From the NCBI RefSeq assembly GCF_017873175.1, contig NZ_JAGGJW010000025.1:1-60718 (forward strand): 60,718 nucleotides of DNA, in the 5' to 3' direction. The translations under genes were made by a program, and so were the position numbers. Shown in pieces: positions 40,676 through 49,712 of this stretch (its first letter is position 1; each line of letters opens with the position of its first letter). The stretch is from Neorhizobium petrolearium. GTDB taxonomy: Bacteria; Pseudomonadota; Alphaproteobacteria; Rhizobiales; Rhizobiaceae. The notes under the pieces are model-generated. The model worked only from the letters and a program-made list of their open reading frames with translations, was not told where the DNA came from and made no database searches.

Positions 40676-42061
40676 ATGGCCAAGCCATTGCCAGAGGAGG
40701 AGTTGAAGGCAATCGAGGCCATAGTTCGCGCCCAACCGGGCGGTGTTACGCTTGGCAAAATTACAGCAGCGCTTACGGTGAACATTCCGACCCGCACCCT
40801 TCAGCGGCACCTTGCGTTCCTAGTTGAGAATGGCCGTCTCCTCCGAGAAGGGGAGCGCCGCTGGACGAAATACTATCCGCCTGCGGAAGCTCGAGGCGAG
40901 GCTGCACTCGCTGCTGCCGAAGAAGCGGCGATCCCCTTGTCCGGAGGTGGAAAAGAAGTGCTGGCGTACGTCCGCCAGCCTGTCGAACGCCGCAATCCAG
41001 TCGGTTACGACAGGGCGTTTCTGGATTCATACCGGCCGAATGTCAGCACATATCTGGATGAGCGTGAACGAGCACATCTTCAAAGAGTCGGCACAGCTGA
41101 AACCGGGGAACAACCGCCCGGCACATACGCCAAACTAATCCTGAACCGGCTGCTGATAGACCTGTCATGGAATTCGAGCCGACTTGAAGGCAACACCTAT
41201 TCGCTGCTCGATACCAAGCGGCTGATTGACTTCGGTGAGGAAGCCGAAGGAAAAAAGCGTCTCGAAGCTCAGATGATCCTCAACCATAAGGATGCTATCG
41301 AGTTCCTGGTGGGTATTGCCGAAGAAATCGGCTTCAACCGCTATACGATTCTCAATCTTCACGCGATGCTGGCCAACAACCTGCTCCCCGATGAAGGTGC
41401 AGCAGGACGGCTGCGCCGCATCAGCGTAGGCATCGAACGGTCGGCATTTCATCCGCTCGAAAATCCTGCCGTTATCGAAGAATGTTTCGATCAGATACTC
41501 GCAACTGCGGCGGCCATCACGAACCCCTTCGAGCAAGCGTTCTTCGTGATGGTGCAGCTACCCTACCTTCAGCCTTTCGACGATGTGAACAAGCGGGTTT
41601 CGCGGCTTGCTGCGAATATACCGCTCATCAAGCGCAACCTATCGCCGCTTTCGTTTACCGATGTACAGCGCCAGACATACACCGATGCTATACTTGGCGT
41701 GTACGAAATGAATCGAATCGACCTGCTCAAAGACATGTTCATATGGGCGTATGAGCGTTCGGCAGCGCGCTATGCTGCGGTGCGTCAATCACTCGGTGAG
41801 CCAGATCCGTTCCGCTTGCGCTATCGAGATGCGTTGCAAACCATAGTAGGCGAGATCGTGCGCGACGTTATGAATCGCAAAGCAGCTGTCGCCCATATTG
41901 GCTCGTGGGTAACGAAAAACATCGAAGAACCTGACCGCGAGCGGTTTCGGGAGATGGCGGAACGGGAAATTCTCAGCTTGCACGAAGGCAATTTCGCGCG
42001 CTACCGCATCCGGCCCTCCGAATTCGCGGCATGGCAGGAAATTTGGGCGGCGGTCCGTTGA
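40676..42061 (+). CDS. Fic-fold protein with N-terminal winged helix and degenerate active site; putative autoregulator
   Basis: A 461-aa protein. Residues about 8-68 look like a winged helix (GVTLGKITAALTVNIPTRTL, then RHLAFLVENGRLLREG). A Fic domain with its N-terminal part follows. The inhibitory-helix motif SxxxEGN is at 167-173 (SSRLEGN). The Fic motif at 299-310 reads QPFDDVNKRVSR instead of HPFx(D/E)GN(G/K)RxxR: the catalytic His is Gln and the first Gly is Val, while Phe, Asp, Asn and both Arg remain. Nucleotidyl transfer is therefore doubtful. AAGGAG sits 5 bases before ATG 40676. Together with the half-site array immediately upstream, this suggests a DNA-binding sensor that represses itself. 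Function is inferred, not known. Confidence 0.75.
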   Translation: MAKPLPEEELKAIEAIVRAQPGGVTLGKITAALTVNIPTRTLQRHLAFLVENGRLLREGERRWTKYYPPAEARGEAALAAAEEAAIPLSGGGKEVLAYVRQPVERRNPVGYDRAFLDSYRPNVSTYLDERERAHLQRVGTAETGEQPPGTYAKLILNRLLIDLSWNSSRLEGNTYSLLDTKRLIDFGEEAEGKKRLEAQMILNHKDAIEFLVGIAEEIGFNRYTILNLHAMLANNLLPDEGAAGRLRRISVGIERSAFHPLENPAVIEECFDQILATAAAITNPFEQAFFVMVQLPYLQPFDDVNKRVSRLAANIPLIKRNLSPLSFTDVQRQTYTDAILGVYEMNRIDLLKDMFIWAYERSAARYAAVRQSLGEPDPFRLRYRDALQTIVGEIVRDVMNRKAAVAHIGSWVTKNIEEPDRERFREMAEREILSLHEGNFARYRIRPSEFAAWQEIWAAVR

Positions 42062-42324
42062 AAGGGCAGATTTGGAAGCTAACTGATCCGCTACGCCCTA
42101 CAAGCGAAGCCTTTCACGTATAGAAAGTAACTGATCAAGCGTTAGCCGCGCCTGAAGCGATCGCACGCGCGTGTAGTTATCGTTTCGCATAGGCCATGGT
42201 GCCATCAGAAGCTTTAATGGCGGGCTCGGATTGGGTCAGATTGCCGCCATGCAATGCTTTGGTCGAAGGACGAACTCTTTGATGCGGCAGTCGCGCAAGC
42301 GGAAACGATGTGCGGCAGCAGATA
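42062..42324. other. Decayed stretch after the Fic-like gene
   Basis: No intact gene. Frames here are short and interrupted. If the ParE relic was part of a toxin-antitoxin pair, its antitoxin would have been here, but nothing clearly ParD-like remains. Confidence 0.35.
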
Positions 42325-42440
42325 ATGCATTTTTAACCTTTCTGTCGAAGTGGAAGAGGACATTATTGCGATTTCCGAGCAAGGTGCCCGCACGTTCGGG
42401 GCCGTATAGGTTAGGCAGTATCACTACGAGCTGTTTCCTG
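42325..42440 (+). pseudogene. Remnant of a ParE-family toxin gene
   Basis: With one base removed after ATG 42325 the frame reads MHFNLSVEVEEDIIAISEQG then ARTFGAV, a stop, and VRQYHYELFPDLVD. This matches the N-terminal half of ParE/RelE-superfamily toxins (SVEAEEDIxxIxxxGxxxFG, ARQYHDELF). A frameshift, a nonsense codon and loss of the 3' half show that it is dead. Confidence 0.65.
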
Positions 42441-42491
42441 ATCTCGTCGATAAAGACGAACGGGCATGGTCCTCCCTTGGATTGTCTTTAT

Positions 42492-43574
42492 TCATTCGTG
42501 GAGCAGGCGGATCGCCGCAGGTGCGATGGAAATGCTGACGTGATTGCCCGTCTTGAGTTGATCACTGCGGCTGGAGCGGACCAGGGCTTTGATCGTGATA
42601 TCGCGATCGACAGTAACCCACAGGTCCAGGTGCGCGCCGAGATTGACGATCTTGGAAATAGTCCCGTCCAATACGTTGGCACCTTCGGCAAAAGCCTCAC
42701 CGCCAATGATCCTGACGTCCTCGGGGCGAATGCAGCAAAATCTCGCCGCCGGTGGGCCGGCTTGATCGCTTCCGACAGCCAGCGAGATATTGCTGTGGTT
42801 GATCGTGATCTCCCGCTGATCTCCCGTCGCACGCACGGCAGAGACGGGGAGAATGTTGGACTTTCCGATGAAATCAGCCACAAAGCTGGTGCGGGGCGCA
42901 TTATAGATATTCTCCGGCTTGTCTTCCTGCGCGATCACGCCGCCTGACATCACGACCACGCGGTCCGACATCGCCATGGCCTCTTCCTGGTCATGGGTGA
43001 CGTAAACGAACGTCATTGCGAGCTGTTGCTGGATTTCCTTGAGCTCGACCCGCATGGCCTCCCGCAGCTTGAGGTCGAGATTGGAAAGCGGCTCGTCAAG
43101 AAGGAGCACCGACGGCCGCGGCGCGATCGCACGGGCGAGCGCCGTGCGCTGCTGTTGTCCGCCGGACAACTCCTTAGGATAATGCGCTTCGAAACCCTCC
43201 AGATGAACGCTTTTGAGTGCCGTATTCACAGTCTGGTCGATTTCGGCGCGGGGGGCGCCTTTCATCCTGAGGCCAAAGGCGACATTCTCGGCAACCGTCA
43301 TATGGGGGAAGAGCGCATAGTTTTGAAAGACCAGCCCGATGTTGCGCTTCTCCGGTGGTACGCCTGCCTGATTCCTGCCCCTGATCCGGATCTCTCCCCC
43401 TGTCGGCTGTTGAAATCCGGCAATCATGTTGAGGGTCGTCGTCTTGCCGCAGCCCGATGGCCCGAGCAGGCTGACGAACTCGCCCTTCGGAATGGACAGG
43501 CTGATGTCGCCGACGACGAGGGCGTTGCCGTAGGTCTTGCGGACAGAGATCAGTTCGATGTCGATATCGCTCAT
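42492..43574 (-). CDS. ABC transporter ATP-binding protein, PotA/spermidine-putrescine type
   Basis: A 360-aa ATPase with Walker A GPSGCGKT, signature LSGGQQQR, Walker B VLLLDEPLSNLD and H-loop VYVTHDQEEAM. A C-terminal TOBE-type domain follows (residues about 240-360). Its ATG overlaps the stop of the upstream permease (ATGA). It energises the PotBCD-like importer encoded with it. Confidence 0.93.
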   Translation of the reverse strand: MSDIDIELISVRKTYGNALVVGDISLSIPKGEFVSLLGPSGCGKTTTLNMIAGFQQPTGGEIRIRGRNQAGVPPEKRNIGLVFQNYALFPHMTVAENVAFGLRMKGAPRAEIDQTVNTALKSVHLEGFEAHYPKELSGGQQQRTALARAIAPRPSVLLLDEPLSNLDLKLREAMRVELKEIQQQLAMTFVYVTHDQEEAMAMSDRVVVMSGGVIAQEDKPENIYNAPRTSFVADFIGKSNILPVSAVRATGDQREITINHSNISLAVGSDQAGPPAARFCCIRPEDVRIIGGEAFAEGANVLDGTISKIVNLGAHLDLWVTVDRDITIKALVRSSRSDQLKTGNHVSISIAPAAIRLLHE

Positions 43575-44374
43575 TTGCTTCCACCGTGGATCTGTGCGGA
43601 AAAGCCGCCCAGTTTTTCGAAGAGGAATATGGTTGTCAGGATGAAGATCAGGGACGCCACATTGACGGCGGCCAGAACCGGGTCGAGGCTGTATTCCATG
43701 TAGTTGATGACCGTGATCGGCAAAGTTGTCTGCCCAGGCCGCACGAGGAAGACCGATAGCGGAATGTTGTTGAAGGAGATGATGAATGCAAAGGTCATGC
43801 CCGAGAAAAGGCCGGGCTTAATAAGCGGCAGCAGAATGTGCCGGACGCGCTGCCATTTGCTGGCACCCAGAATCTGCGCAGCCCGATCGAGGTTCTTGTC
43901 GAAATTGTAAATGGACGTCGCGATCATTCTCGCCGCAAACGGAAGCGTCAGGACGATGTGCCCGGCAATCAGTCCCGGAGTTCCGAGGAGCGTGTAGAGA
44001 CCGGCCGAAGACAGGAAGAGCACGATCGCCACGCCCTTGACGATTTGCGGTACGGCAAGCGGCGACAGGAGAAAGGCCATGATCGCCTCGCTGCCGGGGC
44101 ATTTTTCGTAAGCGACCGCATAGGCACCCAGTGCGCCGAGCACACCGCTGACCAGCGAAACGATGACCGCGATCTTGACGCTGAGGATGAACGGGTCGAG
44201 CCATTTGGATGCCCACAGCGCGGCGTACCATTTCATGGTCCAGTCGGCCGGCGAAAAGGTCACCATGGACGACGGGCTCAGCGATGCTGCCACCACGACG
44301 AGCAGAGGCAGCGTGATGAAGGCCAGGATGAGGCAGAGCGAAATCCAAAACAGGCCGGAAAGCAGACGGTTCAT
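43571..44374 (-). CDS. ABC transporter permease, PotC-like
   Basis: A 267-aa inner-membrane permease with about six transmembrane helices, beginning MNRLLSGLFWISLCLILAFI. The coupling loop is at LDRAAQILGASKWQRVRHIL, characteristic of PotC/PotB and Fe/Pot-type permeases. Forms the pore with the PotB-like protein encoded 12 bases upstream. Confidence 0.92.
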   Translation of the reverse strand: MNRLLSGLFWISLCLILAFITLPLLVVVAASLSPSSMVTFSPADWTMKWYAALWASKWLDPFILSVKIAVIVSLVSGVLGALGAYAVAYEKCPGSEAIMAFLLSPLAVPQIVKGVAIVLFLSSAGLYTLLGTPGLIAGHIVLTLPFAARMIATSIYNFDKNLDRAAQILGASKWQRVRHILLPLIKPGLFSGMTFAFIISFNNIPLSVFLVRPGQTTLPITVINYMEYSLDPVLAAVNVASLIFILTTIFLFEKLGGFSAQIHGGSK

Positions 44375-44386
44375 GGTGCCGGCCTC

Positions 44387-45268
44387 CTAGACGTTCAGTT
44401 TCTTATGGAGGCGGGTCTCCACCCGGCCGCCAGCAAAGGTGATCGCGAGCATCAGAACCAAAAGCACGATCGCCATGACCGCCGCCATGGGCCAGTTGAT
44501 GTAAAACATGATCTGCTCGGAGATCATCGTCGCCAAAACCTTGAAGCGGGCGCCGCCCAGCAGGGCAGGGGTCGCATAGGCGCTCGCCGCCATGGTGAAG
44601 GAGATCAGGAGAGAGCTGACGGTGCCCGGTATCGACAGCGGCAGCAGGATGTGGCGGATGACCGAAAGGCGCGATGCCCCCAGAATTTGTGCCGCTTTTT
44701 CGATATTCGGATCGATGCCCTGAATGCTCGTGAGAAGAGCCAGAATGCCGAAAGGAAGAACAACATGGGTAAGCCCCACGACGACGCCGAAAAGGTTCTT
44801 CGCCAGGGGAAGCGGTGAGGAAACGAGACCGAGCCAGATGAGGGCGTCGTTGACGAAACCCCTGTCTTCCAGGATGATCAGCCAGCCATAGGTTCGCAGC
44901 ACCACGCCGGCCAGTTCCGGTGCGATCGCCAACGCGAAGACGATGGCTCTCCAGCGCGATGTCGATCGCGCCAGAAAATAGGCAACCGGGTAGGCCATCA
45001 CCGTCACACAGATCGCCACGAGCCCTGACATCAGTATCGTGCGGAAAAGGCCGGCGATGATCAGTCCGTCGGTGAGGAAGCGCTGATAGCTTCCGAGGCT
45101 GAATTGGGCGGTCTTCGGATCCTGGAAGCTGATGCCGATCATCATGCCGATCGGCACGGCAAAGAAGAGCAGCAGCACGGCGAATGGTGGGAAAAGCGGA
45201 ACATATCCGCGCAATGCGAACCTGCGGAGTGCCGGCGCCGCAGGTGAATCCGTTGCAACTATCGTCAT
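44387..45268 (-). CDS. ABC transporter permease, PotB-like
   Basis: A 293-aa inner-membrane permease. Hydrophobic helices are clear (YVPLFPPFAVLLLFFAVPIG). The coupling loop is at IEKAAQILGASRLSVIRHIL, nearly the same as in the partner permease. It is located between the binding-protein gene and potC-like gene. The substrate would be a polyamine, an amino-acid derivative or another small cation. Confidence 0.92.
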   Translation of the reverse strand: MTIVATDSPAAPALRRFALRGYVPLFPPFAVLLLFFAVPIGMMIGISFQDPKTAQFSLGSYQRFLTDGLIIAGLFRTILMSGLVAICVTVMAYPVAYFLARSTSRWRAIVFALAIAPELAGVVLRTYGWLIILEDRGFVNDALIWLGLVSSPLPLAKNLFGVVVGLTHVVLPFGILALLTSIQGIDPNIEKAAQILGASRLSVIRHILLPLSIPGTVSSLLISFTMAASAYATPALLGGARFKVLATMISEQIMFYINWPMAAVMAIVLLVLMLAITFAGGRVETRLHKKLNV

Positions 45269-45279
45269 CAGGCTTGCTT

Positions 45280-46314
45280 TCAGTTCGCAGCGTGAACGAC
45301 TTCCCGTTCCCAGCGATCACCCCATTCCGGAAGCTTGGCGGCCATAATGGAAAGGTCGGGCAGGAGAAGCTTGTCCAGATCCTCTTCGGTGGTGATCTGT
45401 TTGGCACGTACGGCATCCGGCACATCGATGTCGCTGCGCGCGCTGCCCACTTTGTAGCCCGTCACCCAGGCTTCCTGGCTGGATTTTTCGAGAAAGAAAT
45501 TAACGAATTTCATTGCGGCCTCCTTGTTCTGGGTTCCCACCGGAACGTTGAGCGTCGCAATAAGCGGAATTGTCCCCTCGACCGGCTTGATATAGTCGAC
45601 AGGCATGCCGGTATCGACAAGCAATTGCGCGCGGCCGTTCCAGAAGGGCATCGCCCATACCTGACCGTCCTTGACGTAGGTTTCCATCACGGCTGAGGAC
45701 TGCTCGAAACCGACCGACTGTTTCGCAAGCTGCGCCATCGCCTTGAAGCCGGGATCGACGTTGTTCAATAGGTCCCCGCCATTCTGGACGGACAGGACCT
45801 GCATGAGGTTTGCCGCCATGATGTTCTGGAACGTCGGCAGGATGACTTTGCCCTTGAGTTCGCTGTCGAACAGGGCGGCCCACGAGCTTGGCGCGGCCTT
45901 CAACTTGTCGGTCCGCCAGAGAAGGGACATGTACTGCAGTTCATGAACCGCGCCGCATTCACCGGCGATCTTGTTGATGGCCGGGCTCAGTTTTTCAAGA
46001 TTGGGGACCGTAGCGGGGGTGAATTTTTCCAGCAGCCCGTCCCTGCAACCATCAAGCGATTGAGATGCTGTCATGACGACGACGTCGAAACCTGGCCGAC
46101 CGTTGGTCGCCTTGATCTTCGCGTAGTCCTGAGAGGACGAGCCTACCGGGTCATAAACGACGCTGATACCGGTCTTGTCTTCGAACGGCTTGATGATCCG
46201 CTCCATAATAATAGCTTCATAGGGTCCGCCATAGCTATTGACGATCAGCTGCTCGCAATGGCCGGCCGTGACTGTCGTCAACAATGCCGCCGCGGTGATT
46301 GTGGGTGTTTTCAT
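45280..46314 (-). CDS. ABC transporter extracellular binding protein, PotD-like
   Basis: A 344-aa periplasmic protein. The start is ATG 46314 (MKTPTITAAALLTTVTAGHC), which opens into the signal peptide; the frame upstream is not signal-like. The mature part begins EQLIVNSYGGPYEAIIMERI, the standard fold start of family-1/PotD binding proteins, and has YDPVGSSSQDYAKIK and WAMPFWNGRAQLL. First gene of the Pot-type importer, downstream of a LysR gene on the same strand. The cysteine just before the mature start is unusual but does not fit a lipobox well. Confidence 0.9.
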   Translation of the reverse strand: MKTPTITAAALLTTVTAGHCEQLIVNSYGGPYEAIIMERIIKPFEDKTGISVVYDPVGSSSQDYAKIKATNGRPGFDVVVMTASQSLDGCRDGLLEKFTPATVPNLEKLSPAINKIAGECGAVHELQYMSLLWRTDKLKAAPSSWAALFDSELKGKVILPTFQNIMAANLMQVLSVQNGGDLLNNVDPGFKAMAQLAKQSVGFEQSSAVMETYVKDGQVWAMPFWNGRAQLLVDTGMPVDYIKPVEGTIPLIATLNVPVGTQNKEAAMKFVNFFLEKSSQEAWVTGYKVGSARSDIDVPDAVRAKQITTEEDLDKLLLPDLSIMAAKLPEWGDRWEREVVHAAN

Positions 46315-46403
46315 AATTTTTCCCAGTTCCTGTTGGTTCCCGGGATGAATGTCGCGCGTCATCGCGCAGTTCGTCCAATTGAAATTGCATCCGATTTATA
46401 AAC

Positions 46404-46443
46404 ATCGCCAATCAATAAATGCCAAAGACCCATCAATGGCGAT
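46404..46443. promoter_or_regulatory. Inverted repeat before the PotD-like gene
   Basis: ATCGCCA (46404-46410) and TGGCGAT (46437-46443) are exact reverse complements 26 bases apart. A CAATT-GA-AATTG palindrome lies nearby around 46378-46389. These are candidate LysR-type sites in the promoter region of the importer operon. Confidence 0.35.
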
Positions 46444-46526
46444 TGCCTGAATGTCTCCGAGCAGGAGGGCCATCATCGTTGTCGGGCAATTTTCCTGGCC
46501 GGTCGGACGATGCGGCCATGGTTCAC

Positions 46527-47432
46527 TCACAGCCGACGGGAAATGAGTTCTGCGAATTCAACGAAGGGAAGGATCCCAGGGATCGGATTGTCCGCGCGCC
46601 AGGCAATTCCCGTGGAAATTTCCTCGGTCAAATCTTCCACACGGCGTAGAACGACTTCGCTGTCGACAATGCTCTCGATCCATTCCGGAAGGAAGGTAAT
46701 CCCCAGCCCGGCCGAAGCCATTGCCAGTGCCGCAGTGGTGCTGGAAACCTTGAAGCTTGTATCCGCTTCGATCCCCGCTTCGATGATCTGGTCATGTATG
46801 GCTCTGAAACTTGAAAGCTCGAAGCGCTTCAGCGTGAACACGTCCTGCCCGATGAAGTCCGAAAGTCGCAACGACGGCCTGCGCGCCAGCGGAGAATTCT
46901 TCGGGATGACCGCCACGAAGCGATCCGACATGAGCGGGCGAAAACGGATGAAGTTGGCGTTGGTCGGCGGGCGCATGATGCCGATATCATATTCTCCGCG
47001 CTCAAGGGCGCGCAGAATCTCCGATGAATCGAAAATCCTGACATCCAGGCGCGTTTTGGGAAAGCGGTTGCGAAAACGCCGCAATATCAATGGCAGAAGC
47101 CGATGCGCTGCAGGGCCGATCGCGCCAATCTTGAGCTGTTCGCCGCCGGGCGACATGCCGCCCGCGGCCAGCTTCGACAACAGAACCGCCTCTTCGAGCT
47201 TGATCAGCGCTTCGCGGGCAAGAGGCAGAAATGTTGCACCCGAGGGCGTCAGTTCCACGCTTCGGGTCGATCGGATGAAAAGTTGAACGCCAAAAATGGA
47301 TTCAAGTTTACGAATTTGCTGGCTGAGCGTCGGCTGGGTCATGTTCAGCCGGGTCGCCGCCCGGCCGAAATGCAGTTCTTCGGCCAGGATGATGAAACAC
47401 TTCATGCTCCAAAGATCCAGCGACTGGCTCAT
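46527..47432 (-). CDS. LysR-family transcriptional regulator
   Basis: A 301-aa LysR regulator. The N-terminal HTH is complete (FIILAEELHFGRAATRLNMT, then QPTLSQQIRKLESIFGVQLF). The C-terminal periplasmic-binding-like domain covers residues about 90-300. It lies between hyuB and the PotD-like gene on the same strand, so it may control either or both. The effector is probably the imported substrate. Confidence 0.9.
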   Translation of the reverse strand: MSQSLDLWSMKCFIILAEELHFGRAATRLNMTQPTLSQQIRKLESIFGVQLFIRSTRSVELTPSGATFLPLAREALIKLEEAVLLSKLAAGGMSPGGEQLKIGAIGPAAHRLLPLILRRFRNRFPKTRLDVRIFDSSEILRALERGEYDIGIMRPPTNANFIRFRPLMSDRFVAVIPKNSPLARRPSLRLSDFIGQDVFTLKRFELSSFRAIHDQIIEAGIEADTSFKVSSTTAALAMASAGLGITFLPEWIESIVDSEVVLRRVEDLTEEISTGIAWRADNPIPGILPFVEFAELISRRL

Positions 47433-47530
47433 GCGATACGATGCACCTTGATTTCGATCGAGACTGATTTTCTGACGCGGTTTGTCGCGCTGGCGACGCC
47501 CGGTCGATAATCACTCCAAAGCAAGCAGAC

Positions 47531-47545
47531 CCGCTTTCTAAGCGG
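47531..47545. repeat. Small perfect inverted repeat upstream of the LysR gene
   Basis: CCGCTT-TCT-AAGCGG. It lies about 100 bases before the LysR start. It could be a hairpin or a regulator site; no further evidence. Confidence 0.3.
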
Positions 47546-47663
47546 CTGTCAAAGTCGAATTTTTCCAGACTGGGCTTGAAAGGCATTGCGGTCCGGCGAT
47601 TGCTGATGAAAATCTTGGCCGGCGTCGAGGGCAATCTTCCTGTAACAATCAGCAAGCAGGAAC

Positions 47664-47689
47664 GCGGGGCGCAACAGACCTCGCCCCGC
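47664..47689 (-). terminator. Candidate terminator after hyuB
   Basis: GCGGGGC (47664-47670) pairs perfectly with GCCCCGC (47683-47689) over a 12-base loop, 41 bases past the hyuB stop. A T-run is absent, so termination efficiency is uncertain. Confidence 0.4.
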
Positions 47690-47729
47690 AAGCGGACGAT
47701 CGTCGAGGCGGAGAAAGGTGTCCTCGAGC

Positions 47730-49709
47730 TTATGAAGCCTTCATTCTGGTACCGGAAAGACGTGCCGCTTCCGCTTCGACGACTTTCTGGAGGGTCTCGG
47801 GATCGACGGTCTCGCCGGCGGCCAACATACGGCGATGGACGTTGCCCACGAGTTGGCTGCGAATACGTTGGTCATAAGACAGCGCCATGGACGCCAATTG
47901 CCGTCGAATTGCAAGGGGCCAGACCCGGTCCTGCCGCTCCCGTTCGGCGCAGAAAGTGAAATCCGCCTGCCGTGCCCTTATTCGCTTGCTTCTTTGCACG
48001 GCCGTTGCGGCTTCGTCGATACGACCGTTCTCATCCAACACAACGGCATAAGCTTCCGCCGCCCGCTCAGGCGAGAGCATGTCATTGTCGATTTCGCTCT
48101 GGATCGCGGTAATGTCACGTTCCAGCGGTTCTCCGAATCCGCCGCCCGTGGGGCTGGTGATCCGCACCACATCGCTTCGCGACATTTCCAGCACCGAAAT
48201 CTTTCCGATCGAGCGCTCGTCGGGACGACCGGGATTGACGATCGTCTTGCCAAGCAGGCCCTGTTCGCCACCCCTGAAGCCCCAGGGCGCGAAGACGAAG
48301 CGGTTCATGTTGCGCACCGTCATCACGGCACGGTTGGCAGTGTTTTCAAGTTCCATCTCGAGAGCCGCACCGCTTGCAAACCGACCTGCACGGCGACTGT
48401 CCGGAACAATCCGGGTTGCCCGCATGATGATCGGCGTTTCGATTTCGACGATTTCGACGGGCACTGCGCGCTGCGAATAACGCACCTCGGTACCGTCGAC
48501 GCCGTCACTCCCGCGGCGGCCGCCACCGCCACCATGAATGGTATTAATGACATTTACCCGATCGCGACCCGTCCGGGGATCGGGTGCCGAAACGACAATG
48601 ACGCCCGCCATGCCTGCGCCCGCCGCGCCCAGACCTTCCGGCAGTGCCTGGTCGAGGCAACCCATGATGATGTCGTAAGCGCGCGTCGCGGATGCTGCGC
48701 GAGAGCCGCCGGATGCCGGGAAGACCGCGTTCAGCACGGTGCCGCGGGGCGCGTGGGCGTGGATAGCCCGCAAAATGCCGGAATTGCGCGGTGTCAGCGG
48801 GTCCATCGTCAGGATGAACGTGATCAGGCACTGAACCACGTAGGGATGGGTCGTTTTACCGGTTACCAGATTATAGGCTGCCGATAGTTGCGGATCGGTT
48901 CCGGTGAAGTCGACATCGATCTGGCCGTCGTGGACCGTCAGTGTCACGCTGAAATAGGCAAGCTGCCCCTCGTTGATCCCTTCGAGATAATCAGAAAAGC
49001 TGTAAGTGCCGTTGGGAATGGTCCTGATGACCGCGTGAGCCTTGCCTTCCGCATATGTGATGACGTCGTTCATGCCTTCTTCGACCGCATCGCGGCCATA
49101 ACGGTCGCAAAGCTCGCCGATGCGCCTGTCCATGCTTTTCAGGCCGGAAATCATAGCCTGGATGTCGCCCCAGAGTTCGACGGGGATGCGGCTGTTGTCC
49201 TCGAAGATCGATTTGATCGCCTTGTTGAGCACGCCGCCTTCGTAGAGCTTCACCGGCCGGACCCTGAGGCCTTCCTGAAACACCTCCGTGAAGGCGGGGG
49301 AAATGCTGCCCGGAACGGCACCGCCGATATCCGAGGCATGCACGAATGACCAGCCGACGGCGATCAGCTTGCCATCGCGAAAGATCGGATAAAGAAGCGT
49401 AACGTCCATCAGATGGGTCACCAGGCCATCGGTTGCGAACGGATCGTTGGTGATGATGATGTCCCCCGGCTTTAAGTTTTCGCGCCCAATCGCGTCGAGT
49501 GTCGGTCGCAGGGGCGAACCGATGAAGACGTTCACGCCCGACATCATCGGATAGGCAAACATGTCTCCGTCGGCAGTTGCGAGTGCGCATTGGTAATCCT
49601 GAACAAGTTTCACGAAGGTGGTATGCGCGGTGCGATAGACGGCGGCTGATGCCTCCTCGACGATCGCATTGAAACGGTTGCTCATAATGGCTGTTCGGAC
49701 GGCATCCAT
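47730..49709 (-). CDS. hyuB: Hydantoinase B / 5-oxoprolinase beta subunit family protein
   Basis: A 659-aa protein, longer than many HyuB proteins (about 520-590 aa). N-terminal AIVEEASAAVYRTAHTTFVK and the IITNDPFATDGLVTHLMDVT segment are characteristic. The conserved FTGTDPQLSAAYN, GGGGGRRGSDGVDGTEVRYS and PTGGGFGEPLERD segments follow. With HyuA it hydrolyses cyclic amides (hydantoins, 5-oxoproline, N-methyl derivatives) at the expense of ATP. Its start lies 3 bases after the hyuA stop, so the two are co-expressed. The exact substrate is unknown. Confidence 0.92.
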   Translation of the reverse strand: MDAVRTAIMSNRFNAIVEEASAAVYRTAHTTFVKLVQDYQCALATADGDMFAYPMMSGVNVFIGSPLRPTLDAIGRENLKPGDIIITNDPFATDGLVTHLMDVTLLYPIFRDGKLIAVGWSFVHASDIGGAVPGSISPAFTEVFQEGLRVRPVKLYEGGVLNKAIKSIFEDNSRIPVELWGDIQAMISGLKSMDRRIGELCDRYGRDAVEEGMNDVITYAEGKAHAVIRTIPNGTYSFSDYLEGINEGQLAYFSVTLTVHDGQIDVDFTGTDPQLSAAYNLVTGKTTHPYVVQCLITFILTMDPLTPRNSGILRAIHAHAPRGTVLNAVFPASGGSRAASATRAYDIIMGCLDQALPEGLGAAGAGMAGVIVVSAPDPRTGRDRVNVINTIHGGGGGRRGSDGVDGTEVRYSQRAVPVEIVEIETPIIMRATRIVPDSRRAGRFASGAALEMELENTANRAVMTVRNMNRFVFAPWGFRGGEQGLLGKTIVNPGRPDERSIGKISVLEMSRSDVVRITSPTGGGFGEPLERDITAIQSEIDNDMLSPERAAEAYAVVLDENGRIDEAATAVQRSKRIRARQADFTFCAERERQDRVWPLAIRRQLASMALSYDQRIRSQLVGNVHRRMLAAGETVDPETLQKVVEAEAARLSGTRMKAS

Positions 49710-49712
49710 AGG

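Larger units (their letters stand above)
47433..47729. other. Gap between LysR and hyuB genes
   Basis: 297 bases holding two hairpins (47531-47545 and 47664-47689) and the presumed LysR promoter. No gene was recognised. Confidence 0.4.

Noticed and set aside
42236..42424. A 62-codon minus-strand frame after the Fic-like gene
   Set aside because: It is antisense to the ParE-like sequence, which explains its coding character.
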